From contig JABDKJ010000071.1 in assembly GCA_013002285.1 (NCBI GenBank), forward strand, positions 1 to 25,175: a stretch of 25,175 nt of DNA, in the 5' to 3' direction. Below are positions 7,630 to 14,636 of the stretch, piece by piece (within the stretch, counting starts at the first letter, position 1; every line of letters starts with the position of its first letter). This stretch comes from Flavobacteriales bacterium (GTDB lineage: Bacteria; Bacteroidota; Bacteroidia; Flavobacteriales; JABDKJ01). The notes beneath the pieces are model-generated. The model was given only the letters and a program-made list of their open reading frames with translations, had not been told where the DNA came from and made no database searches. The translations under genes were made by a program, and so were the position numbers.

Positions 7630-9107
7630 GTTTTGATCAATATTTGCCAATATCCACCTTTGTCGGGCCCTTTTCTTTCTAATACTCCAGCTTCCTTAAG
7701 GTCAGAAAAGTACGTTTCTATGGTACGAGAACTAACTCCGATCTTTTCTGAAGCCGATGATGCACTTATTCGACCATCGAGGGCGACCAAGAAGATCAGG
7801 AGTGCTTTTTTATCCCCAAATTTCTTGCGGAATTCTTCCGAAGTTTTTCCGAAGTTTCTCCGAAGTTTCTCCGAAGTTGAATTATTTTCTAAGGCCGATA
7901 ACTCTATAAAAGACTGGTAATCAGCATCTAAAACTTCTAAGTTTTTAGCGGTGTCCTTACCGAGTTTCTCCGAAGTTTCTCCGAAGCTCTCCGAAGTCTT
8001 CTCCGAAATATCGGCCTTGAACAGTGTGACCTCTAAGCCGCCATCCTTTTCGATGATCTGCGGTTCGGGAAGGCCAGCCTCGGCACAAGCCTTGTAGATC
8101 TTCAAGGTGCCACGACCCCAGGTGTCGATATAGCCGGCTTTGAAGCAGGCATCTGCCAATACAGGGTTGGCCGGTTTGGAATTATGTTCTTGTTTTAGAC
8201 TTTCAGCGGTCATGCCTTCTGGAAGCCTGCCTTCATTCCATATAGACATGCGGTCATCGAAGACGCGTAATTGAATGGCTGCGCCCATGTACCGTTTATG
8301 TACGAGCGCGTTGAGTAGCATCTCGCGTAGCGCAGCCACAGGATACTTATCTTTTTCGATGCGCTGTAGTCCCTCGAAAACGATCGGGCGAGTCAAGAAC
8401 TTGTGACTCAGTTGAACATGTACTTCACGAAGCAAATGGATCACATTTCCCTCCACCACTTCTTGGAACTTGAGGTCGGTTGCATCATTGCCGAAGCGAC
8501 CGATCATCACTTTACAGTTAGGGAAAAAAGCATTTGGGTCTTTGCCGAAGAGCAGAATAGCGGCACGCTTCAATGCACCATTCTTCGTCAATCTCAGTTT
8601 TTCAAGGATCTCCGCATCAGAAAGATCCTGACAATCTGGAAGACGATCCGTGCTTTGGCTATCCGATAAGAACTGCTGAATAGCAGCCGGATCGATATCA
8701 TCAAGAGTAGCGTCCTCGGCAATGAGTTCGTCCCAGGTCTGTCCGGACTTGCTGATCAAGAACTCGGCCAGCTCCACTCCGTTCAATTCATGGGTAGAGC
8801 TACCTGATCGTGTATAGTACTTGCCCCGATAAGAAATTGGGTTGGAATAGGCCTGTACAATTATTTCTATGTATTTCTTGCCATTATTATCATGCAAATT
8901 GACCGGACATAAGATGCCCAAACGATTCTTGATCTTAGAAGGAATGTCTTCCATCAAGGACCGATGATCATCGAGATGCTTGACCTCTCCATTGTTGTCT
9001 TTTCCTATGAACAAAGTGCCACCATCTGTATTGGCAAATGCACAGATCCATTTCAAATACTCATCGCGCCAGCTCTGCTTCCATTCTATGTGCTGACTTT
9101 CATTCAT
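7626..9107 (-). CDS. AlbA_2 (Schlafen-type) DNA-binding/ATP-binding protein with C-terminal winged helix, in hsd operon
   Basis: A 493-residue protein. Residues 5-115 are an AlbA_2 domain (IEWKQSW, FANTDGGTLFIGKDNNGEV, YYTRSGSST). Residues about 255-340 are the associated ATP-binding-like part (LREMLLNALVHKRY, IWNEGRLPEG, DTWGRGTLKI). Residues 433-490 form a winged-helix DNA-binding domain (ISASSASEKIGVSSRTIETYFSDL). Between them lie two TSEK/SEKL-type low-complexity patches (368-382 and 411-428) encoded by 12-base tandem repeats TTTCTCCGAAGT on the plus strand. Such proteins are often found inside type I hsd operons, probably as regulators or accessory factors, but the role is not established. 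ATGA overlaps join it to hsdS upstream and hsdR downstream, arguing for one transcript and coupled translation. Confidence 0.88.
   Translation of the reverse strand: MNESQHIEWKQSWRDEYLKWICAFANTDGGTLFIGKDNNGEVKHLDDHRSLMEDIPSKIKNRLGILCPVNLHDNNGKKYIEIIVQAYSNPISYRGKYYTRSGSSTHELNGVELAEFLISKSGQTWDELIAEDATLDDIDPAAIQQFLSDSQSTDRLPDCQDLSDAEILEKLRLTKNGALKRAAILLFGKDPNAFFPNCKVMIGRFGNDATDLKFQEVVEGNVIHLLREVHVQLSHKFLTRPIVFEGLQRIEKDKYPVAALREMLLNALVHKRYMGAAIQLRVFDDRMSIWNEGRLPEGMTAESLKQEHNSKPANPVLADACFKAGYIDTWGRGTLKIYKACAEAGLPEPQIIEKDGGLEVTLFKADISEKTSESFGETSEKLGKDTAKNLEVLDADYQSFIELSALENNSTSEKLRRNFGKTSEEFRKKFGDKKALLIFLVALDGRISASSASEKIGVSSRTIETYFSDLKEAGVLERKGPDKGGYWQILIKT
7838..8010. repeat. 12-bp in-frame tandem repeats TTTCTCCGAAGT in the AlbA_2 protein gene
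   Basis: Two clusters, about 7838-7876 and 7968-8008, each with three or four copies of a TTTCTCCGAAGT-like unit, separated by about 90 bp. Read on the minus strand a unit encodes Thr-Ser-Glu-Lys. The unit length is a multiple of three, so copy-number change would lengthen or shorten the linker without frameshift. Confidence 0.7.
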
Positions 9108-10384
9108 GCGATTGCTTTTTTCTTGGCTTGCCCTGAGCCCTGTCGAAGGGTCAACTCCCCAGAAAAGGCTTGTTGGAGCAAGGATTTTTTTAGCTCTTCT
9201 AGATTCAATATTCGTTCATAGTAGCTGGCCATTAATCTTTCTTGATGTCCCTCCATTTTCTCAATTAATCTGACCATTTCCTTTTGTTCCTTCAAACTTG
9301 AGTGAACTGGAAATTTGAAGGTGACCAATGTCTTTATCGGTAATTGAGGTTGAGCTGCGCCAGATGTTTTCTCTTCAATCTGATTAGTTATGATAGATGA
9401 CCTGAAAAGAGCGAAGAGGTATTCTGGCAGTATTTTTTCTTGATTAACCCTAAAAACAAGCATTCCAGAGTTGATTCGAATATGTTCATATTCTATGTCC
9501 GGACTATACCAACCAAGATTCCCTATGGTGCCTCTTGTTGTCATTACAACATCTTGTCGTTGAAGCTTTCCCTTGCGAAGTAGGTTGTCTCTTTCTTCCG
9601 TGATAAAAACAACATTAGAAAAATCAAATCCATTGGGACGAACATTTCCGGTATTCATGAATACACAATGGCCCTCTTGAAGGAAATCAACCTTTTTAGG
9701 ATAGTTTTTTCCTCGATCTCCATCAATAATCTTTAGCAATTTGTCATCCCCCAAACTCTTCTCCTCCCATCCCTCACCGCCTTCTTCAAACACCTCATTC
9801 AACTTAGACTGAAAAAGCTCCTTCGCATTTTCAATGTTCTTTTCGATGTTGGCCTTGGCCTGATCGATGGCCGCAAAGGCGGTGTCCAAAATGGCTACGA
9901 TCTGCTTTTGCTCGGGGAGTGGGGGGAGGGGGATTTGAATTAGTCCGAGATTCTTTCGGCTTATCCTTTTCCGAGTAGTTCCAGATGTTCTTGAGTCAAC
10001 GTCAGAAAGGTAATCTCTGGACAATTGAAAGTACTTCAGAAATTCAGGGAGTAAATCATCTTTGGTTCTGATTATGGTGCAATCAACACCCGTTATCATT
10101 TTGGAATCAATATCAGGAATTAAGCAAGATCTTCCGACAGGTTCAGGTAATCGTGAGACAAGAAGATCTCCAGGTAATACTTCTGTGCACTTCAATTGCA
10201 AAAATGTATCCTCAGAAACATATCTCGCCTTGTCCTCTCTATTCTTGAAAAACCCTTCCCCTATGTTTCCAGTTTGAATCAAACGAATTCCTTTTGGCGA
10301 TTGATTTTTACTTTCAATCCAATCACCATCGTTAAACAGTTCACATGCTTCAACCAACTTAACCGACTTCCAACCTTCCCTCAT
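9104..10384 (-). CDS. hsdS: Type I restriction-modification specificity subunit (HsdS)
   Basis: A 426-residue protein starting MREGWKSVKL at 10384, where TCAT gives an ATGA overlap with the hsdM stop; the longer in-frame start at 10516 is a shadow inside hsdM. It has two target-recognition domains. The first ends in IPLPPLPEQKQIVAILDTAF, followed by the long conserved helix AIDQAKANIEKNIENAKELF. The second ends at the second conserved repeat LEELKKSLLQQAFSGELT. HsdS sets the bipartite DNA target and joins two HsdM. After the usual SGELT end it continues LRQGSGQAKKKAIA, encoded by a CCCTGAG...TCGAAGGGT repeat at 9131-9151. The recognition sequence cannot be read from the protein. Confidence 0.93.
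   Translation of the reverse strand: MREGWKSVKLVEACELFNDGDWIESKNQSPKGIRLIQTGNIGEGFFKNREDKARYVSEDTFLQLKCTEVLPGDLLVSRLPEPVGRSCLIPDIDSKMITGVDCTIIRTKDDLLPEFLKYFQLSRDYLSDVDSRTSGTTRKRISRKNLGLIQIPLPPLPEQKQIVAILDTAFAAIDQAKANIEKNIENAKELFQSKLNEVFEEGGEGWEEKSLGDDKLLKIIDGDRGKNYPKKVDFLQEGHCVFMNTGNVRPNGFDFSNVVFITEERDNLLRKGKLQRQDVVMTTRGTIGNLGWYSPDIEYEHIRINSGMLVFRVNQEKILPEYLFALFRSSIITNQIEEKTSGAAQPQLPIKTLVTFKFPVHSSLKEQKEMVRLIEKMEGHQERLMASYYERILNLEELKKSLLQQAFSGELTLRQGSGQAKKKAIA
9131..9151. repeat. REP-like element CCCTGAG...TCGAAGGGT inside the hsdS 3' end
   Basis: Matches the core of the repeats at 16911-16930 (CCCTGAGGCACTCGAAGGGT) with a few changes. It is read in frame as part of the last residues of HsdS. 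Confidence 0.65.
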
Positions 10385-11835
10385 ATCAACTCCTTGATGC
10401 TTTGTAGAATGCTGTTCGTTTCTTGATCCAGTTCCTCCATCTCGGTCAGAATCTCGGCTGGTTTGCGTAAGGGTGCTTCTTCTGGAGTATTGGGGTTCTT
10501 TACGCTCAGATCGCAAGTGCCTTCATCCACATCGGCCACTTTCAGCATCCAGCTCTTCTCCGTCTCGGGTCGCTTCTTCTGTAGTGCTACAAATTCCTTC
10601 AGGTCCTCATCGTTGAGCGGGTTGGTCTTGCCCATGTTTCGGCCCGGGTCCATGGCGTAGTACCAGATCTTCTTGGTCTGCTCACCCTTCTGGAAGAAGA
10701 GCACTACGGTCTTCACACCCGCACCCAAGAAGGTGCCGCTGGGCATGTCGAGCACGGTGTGCAGATTGCAGGTGTCCAAGAGGTGCTTCCGCAGGCTCAC
10801 CGAGGCATTGTCGGTATTGCTCAAGAAAGTGTTCTTGATCACGATGGCGGCCCGGCCACCGCTCTTGAGGCTTTTGATGAAATGCTGCAGGAAGAGGAAG
10901 GCCGTCTCTCCGGTCTTGATGTCGAAGTTCTGCTGTACCTCCTTGCGCTCCTTGCCACCAAAAGGAGGATTGGCCAGTATCACATGGTAGCGGTCCTTCT
11001 CCTGTAAGTCGCGTATGGGTTCGCTCAGCGTATTGGTGTGCACAATGTTGGGCGCTTCTATGCCGTGCAGGATCATGTTCATTATACCGATCACATAGGC
11101 CAGATTCTTCTTCTCCTTGCCATAGAAGGTCTTCTCTTGCAGGGTCTTGAGATTATCCGTGGTCTTGTCCATGCGCTCGTACATGTAATCGTAAGACTCG
11201 CAGAGGAATCCGGCAGAGCCCACAGCAGCATCGTATATCTTTTCGCCAATCTGCGGATCGATCACTTGTATCATCGCCCGGATCAATGGGCGAGGGGTGT
11301 AGTACTGCCCGCCATTACGGCCGGCATTGCCCATGTTCTTGATCTTGGTCTCGTAGAGGTGGCTCAGCTCGTGCTTGTCACTGCTGCTGCGAAAGGGTAG
11401 GCCATCGGCCAATTCCAATATCTCGCGTAAGTTATAGCCGCTCTTTACCTTGAATTCCAGTTCGCTGAAGATCTCCCCGATCTTGTACTCGATGGTCTGC
11501 GGGTCGTCCGTGCGTTGTGTGAAGTCGGCCATATATGGCCAAAGTTCATCGTCCACGAAGTCGGCCAAGTCCTTTCCGGTCATGGCCACCTGAATGTCGA
11601 GTTCTCCCTTATCGTTCTTGGGCATGGCCCAGTTGCCCCAACGGAATTTCTCGTCAAGGATGTAGGTGTATTTCTTCCCCTTGAGCGCAGCCTCATCGGA
11701 CTTGTCCTTTTCCAGTTCATCCAAGTAGCGCAGGAACATCACCCATGATGTCTGGGCGATATAGTCGAGCTCGCTGTCGGATCCGGCATCCTTGTATAGG
11801 ATGTCGTCAATGTTTTTGAAGGTTTGTTCGAACAT
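10381..11835 (-). CDS. hsdM: Type I restriction-modification DNA N6-adenine methyltransferase (HsdM)
   Basis: A 484-residue protein. The N-terminal HsdM domain (1-130) is helical. Residues 175-181 read GGQYYTPR, then the SAM-binding motif I at about 201-210 (YDAAVGSAGF, in place of the more usual DPACGSGGF) and the catalytic motif IV NPPF at 289-292. Together with HsdS it methylates adenine in the target and protects self DNA. The next gene starts inside its stop (ATGA at 10381-10384). DUF2971 lies 5 bp upstream on the same strand, so the whole block is likely one transcript. The gene is visibly richer in G+C than the nuclease gene upstream (one sampled row, 10741-10800, has 37 G/C of 60; row 13501-13560 has 21 of 60). 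Confidence 0.95.
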   Translation of the reverse strand: MFEQTFKNIDDILYKDAGSDSELDYIAQTSWVMFLRYLDELEKDKSDEAALKGKKYTYILDEKFRWGNWAMPKNDKGELDIQVAMTGKDLADFVDDELWPYMADFTQRTDDPQTIEYKIGEIFSELEFKVKSGYNLREILELADGLPFRSSSDKHELSHLYETKIKNMGNAGRNGGQYYTPRPLIRAMIQVIDPQIGEKIYDAAVGSAGFLCESYDYMYERMDKTTDNLKTLQEKTFYGKEKKNLAYVIGIMNMILHGIEAPNIVHTNTLSEPIRDLQEKDRYHVILANPPFGGKERKEVQQNFDIKTGETAFLFLQHFIKSLKSGGRAAIVIKNTFLSNTDNASVSLRKHLLDTCNLHTVLDMPSGTFLGAGVKTVVLFFQKGEQTKKIWYYAMDPGRNMGKTNPLNDEDLKEFVALQKKRPETEKSWMLKVADVDEGTCDLSVKNPNTPEEAPLRKPAEILTEMEELDQETNSILQSIKELI

Positions 11836-11840
11836 GAGGG

Positions 11841-12656
11841 TTAAATTATTCTTTTCCGATCAAGTTTAAAGTAAAATGGAACTTTTTCGCACTTATACAA
11901 TGGAATTTTGTTTGCATCTGCAAACATTCTGATCTCTCCTTCCTGTTCAGGTTCTATATGAAGTCCAAGAATAATTTCGAGTATAGCCTCTTTGGGAAAA
12001 TTGTAGATTCTTTCATCTTTTGTTAATTCCGTATCCTTTCTCCTAAAGAGACGAAATTCTTCTTCATATGCCCAATCACTTGCCTTGTACGTAACAGGAG
12101 TGAATAATATTTTAGCTGTATCGTCATTAGGATTTATTTCTGGCATATACTCATCAGGATGATATTGCACGTCAGAAACAAGTCCTAGTTCCTTGGATTC
12201 GATTGCATCAATGAAGATCTGCTTATTGAATCCAACGCAAAATCCTTCATGGTTTTTGGCGTAATGACTCCACATTAAAATACTGTCCCATCTCTTGCTT
12301 AAAGAAACAATTCCATAACATTTGTCTTGGGCATCGAAATACATCTTTTCAAATCCTTTCTGATGTTTTTGAAGAAATTCGGGGTCTTCTAATTCTTTGG
12401 CAATTCTTTCAATTTCGGAATTAGGGTCTAAACTTCTTTTTTGAAGAAGATCAAGATTTTCATTTACGATTCTTGAAGCATGCTCTAATCTTTCACTATT
12501 TGTAGTTAGTAGGCCATAATTATTGACAATTCTACAATCAAATGGGTCGTTGAAAGATCCAGGCGAAGCGAAATAGAGTTCATGGTTTTCAAGTATTGAT
12601 CTATGATAAGCGTTACTCCAGTCTCTGTATTTATAAACAATTTTCGGGTCTTCCAT
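11841..12656 (-). CDS. DUF2971 family protein
   Basis: A 271-residue protein. The pattern VYKYRDWSN near the start, LYFASPGSFNDPFDCRI (about 27-43), YGIVSLSKRWDSILMWSHYAKNHEGFCVGF in the middle and EFRLFRRKD near the C-terminus is the DUF2971 signature. The biochemical role of this family is not established. Members are common in defence islands and near restriction-modification genes. It lies 5 bp before hsdM and 62 bp after the small membrane protein, all on the minus strand, so it could be an accessory defence protein transcribed with hsdMS. No catalytic residues can be assigned. Confidence 0.8.
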   Translation of the reverse strand: MEDPKIVYKYRDWSNAYHRSILENHELYFASPGSFNDPFDCRIVNNYGLLTTNSERLEHASRIVNENLDLLQKRSLDPNSEIERIAKELEDPEFLQKHQKGFEKMYFDAQDKCYGIVSLSKRWDSILMWSHYAKNHEGFCVGFNKQIFIDAIESKELGLVSDVQYHPDEYMPEINPNDDTAKILFTPVTYKASDWAYEEEFRLFRRKDTELTKDERIYNFPKEAILEIILGLHIEPEQEGEIRMFADANKIPLYKCEKVPFYFKLDRKRII

Positions 12657-12718
12657 TTTAGTGTTTTTAATCTTTTTATTCTTTAGACATGACCAAACTT
12701 TTTATATACACTTCATTT

Positions 12719-12955
12719 TCAATCCACTAGTTTTGTGATCAACCATGTTACAAGCATGACACCGCCTATTGTTAATGCCGCATCTAATATTTGATCCGAA
12801 TTTTGGTTGGAAAGAAATTGGTCATATTGCTTTTGAGTAATTCTTCCATCTTCAAGTAGCAATTGCATATATTCTTTTTTTTCCAAGTGAGAGGCCTCTT
12901 TTTTATCTATTCGATCTTTGAGTACCAACAATCGATCGTAAAGTCTCGTTTTCAT
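12719..12955 (-). CDS. Small coiled-coil protein with C-terminal membrane segment
   Basis: A 78-residue protein. Residues 1-50 are strongly charged and helical (KTRLYDRLLVLKDRIDKKEAS, LEKKEYMQLLLEDGRITQKQYDQF). Residues about 56-75 form one hydrophobic helix (LDAALTIGGVMLVTWLITKL). So it is probably a tail-anchored inner-membrane protein with a cytosolic part. Its ATG overlaps the TGA of a broken upstream ORF (12952-13224) as ATGA, which supports the start and shows the two were translated together. No family is recognised. It may be a small partner or toxin-like component of the neighbouring nuclease or DUF2971 gene; this is inference from position only. Confidence 0.55.
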   Translation of the reverse strand: MKTRLYDRLLVLKDRIDKKEASHLEKKEYMQLLLEDGRITQKQYDQFLSNQNSDQILDAALTIGGVMLVTWLITKLVD

Positions 12956-13224
12956 TTTTTAGTAGATTTTTCATGATTAGCTTCGATCAATTTTGTGATC
13001 AAACCGTCATTTTGCTCTTTGACCTGGTCGATTACCTGTTGTTGTAGATCATCCCTGAATTCAAGATCTTTAATCTCCTTTTCAACTCGATTAATTTGAT
13101 CTTTGAATTCTTCTTTCGCATCTCGGATCTTATTCGACTAATTGTGTTTCGTAGTTAGGAAGACTGTAACTCCAGACACTATAATGAATGCAAAATAAAT
13201 CGCGTCTTTAAGTTCAATTTCCAC
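12952..13224 (-). pseudogene. Small TM-plus-coiled-coil protein gene interrupted by an in-frame TAG
   Basis: Reading the minus strand from a GTG at 13224 gives VEIELKDAIYFAFIIVSGVT, VFLTTKHN, a TAG stop at 13138-13140, then SNKIRDAKEEFKDQINRVEK and a further 41 residues to a TGA at 12952-12954. The two halves make sense as one 90-residue protein: an N-terminal membrane helix and a charged coiled coil. The TGA overlaps the ATG of the 78-residue gene (ATGA), as expected for a real, translationally coupled gene. A second possible lesion sits at the start: an ATG at 13238-13240 overlaps the nuclease stop, but its frame joins this ORF only if one base near AATAATTG is removed. Alternatives are two tiny genes, readthrough, or a sequencing error. 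Confidence 0.6.
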
Positions 13225-13236
13225 AATTATTCTTTT

Positions 13237-14382
13237 TCATTTGTTTAGATTAAAAGTCCTTTTATTCTTTATTCTCTTATTTAATGCAATCATGGGTTCT
13301 TTGAATGCAGAGATCAATTTGATCATGTTCTCAGTTAAGAAAATGAACATTTCTTCCCATTGCTCATGATTGAAAATATCTACTTCACTCTTTTCAAACT
13401 TGATCCTGCATCCTTGTTTTCCTTCCATCTTATCCCAATCCAAAACGTTTCCAAATTCTTCGTGTATTTTAGTTTCTTCTGATTGGAGACTGTCGAAGAA
13501 AATTTTGTTTTCGATCTGGTCGCCTCTATCTATGTATACTTCAACGCGACAATATTTTCTTGTAGCCACAAAGTTGTATGAAATTCCTCTTGTTCCGCTA
13601 GACGTTCCTATCCATGTTGCTTTTGACGGGCTGATATTTTGAAAAGAATCGCTCTTATCATTCATTTTACTCAGAAGTTGAGTCCAGAATTTTTGCCTTA
13701 CTATATGTCGTGTTTTAAGTTCTTCTTGGTTAGAAATGTCTTCAATGGTTTTTTCCGCCATTCTGATTGAAAACTCTTCTGCCTCTTTCATTGGAATGAT
13801 CTGTTCAATATTAAGCAAGATCTGTTCGCCAAACTTATATGGAGTGGTTTTAAAGCATTGAATTCTCAAATTATAATTCAATAGCCAAAGAACAGTTGAG
13901 GTCACCTCTTTTCTATATTCACCGGCTACCAGCATTAGTCTTTGAGTTTGTCCCTTGTTTAGTGCGATCTCTTCAATTTCTTGCCCATCAAAAAATTCAC
14001 TTATTTTTTCTTCTGCCTTCTGTTTGTCATTTGTCTTGTCCAGATACTCTTGATATATCTTTAGTATTTGTGTTTTGTTGAGGCTTGAACAATAAGAAGC
14101 GTATTTCAATACTTGCCATGTAGCATCACGACCGGTGTCATCCAATTTATTTTCAATGATCACGAGGTTTCCTTGCTTATCCAATGCTAAAAGATCTAGC
14201 CTCTCTTTTGTGTCGTTAAACCCATCAAACTCTTTTTGTATTATTAGCAATTCCTCTCCAAGAGATGAGGGTTTATTTGCGATCCATTCTTGTAGGTGTT
14301 CCCTTTCCATAAATCCTAGTTCACTGAACTTTTTGGAAATGATCTCCTCGATCCTATTGGTATCCTGATTAATTAAAAACAT
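13237..14382 (-). CDS. DUF4268/PD-(D/E)XK nuclease-like protein
   Basis: A 381-residue protein. The N-terminal part has a PD-(D/E)XK nuclease core: D63 in RLDLLALDKQ, E77-x-K79 in VIIENKL, then DATWQVLKYASY (Q90, Y94), as in EndoMS/NucS-type and other restriction-like enzymes. The C-terminal half (from about FWTQLLSKM at 220-ish, through a middle with RGISYNFVATRKYCRVEVYI to NHEQWEEMF) is the DUF4268 domain. It probably cleaves or nicks DNA, but the substrate is unknown. It starts the minus-strand island, 12 bp upstream of the broken membrane ORF, and is AT-rich compared with hsdM. A perfect 16-bp palindrome lies about 50 bp upstream of its start. Confidence 0.8.
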   Translation of the reverse strand: MFLINQDTNRIEEIISKKFSELGFMEREHLQEWIANKPSSLGEELLIIQKEFDGFNDTKERLDLLALDKQGNLVIIENKLDDTGRDATWQVLKYASYCSSLNKTQILKIYQEYLDKTNDKQKAEEKISEFFDGQEIEEIALNKGQTQRLMLVAGEYRKEVTSTVLWLLNYNLRIQCFKTTPYKFGEQILLNIEQIIPMKEAEEFSIRMAEKTIEDISNQEELKTRHIVRQKFWTQLLSKMNDKSDSFQNISPSKATWIGTSSGTRGISYNFVATRKYCRVEVYIDRGDQIENKIFFDSLQSEETKIHEEFGNVLDWDKMEGKQGCRIKFEKSEVDIFNHEQWEEMFIFLTENMIKLISAFKEPMIALNKRIKNKRTFNLNK

Positions 14383-14431
14383 TTAGGCTCTTATTTTGTT
14401 GGAAAAGTACTAAACCAAACCAAAGAACCTC

Positions 14432-14447
14432 TCACTAGTACTAGTGA
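14432..14447. promoter_or_regulatory. Perfect 16-bp palindrome TCACTAGTACTAGTGA upstream of the island
   Basis: Fully self-complementary and 50 bp upstream of the nuclease-gene start. A TACTTTTC near-match to the -7 box lies between it and the gene. 14 of 16 positions match the site at 3718-3733. Its position suits an operator or boundary site; the binding protein is unknown. Confidence 0.5.
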
Positions 14448-14636
14448 ATTTTGTCACTTTTGAGACTGACCTTTCCCGTTAAAGCCTTTATCTTTTTACT
14501 AAACCGGCCAAGCTCCTAAAATCAATGAGGAAGGTCATGTTTTTTTCTGATACAGCATATTTTTTCCCTTTGCTTTTGAAGGTTCATTTCAGCATGTTAA
14601 CGAGGTGTGAGTTTGGGCTACAGTTGCTGACCTGGT

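Noticed and set aside
10385..10516. Longer N-terminus for HsdS
   Set aside because: The extra residues are the hsdM 3' end in another frame; the ATGA overlap and the family start support 10384.
14467..14540. Paired TGACCTTTCC ... GGAAGGTCA followed by a T-run, as a terminator
   Set aside because: The loop is about 55 bases, the stem has a bulge, and no plus-strand gene ends upstream. Too weak to call.
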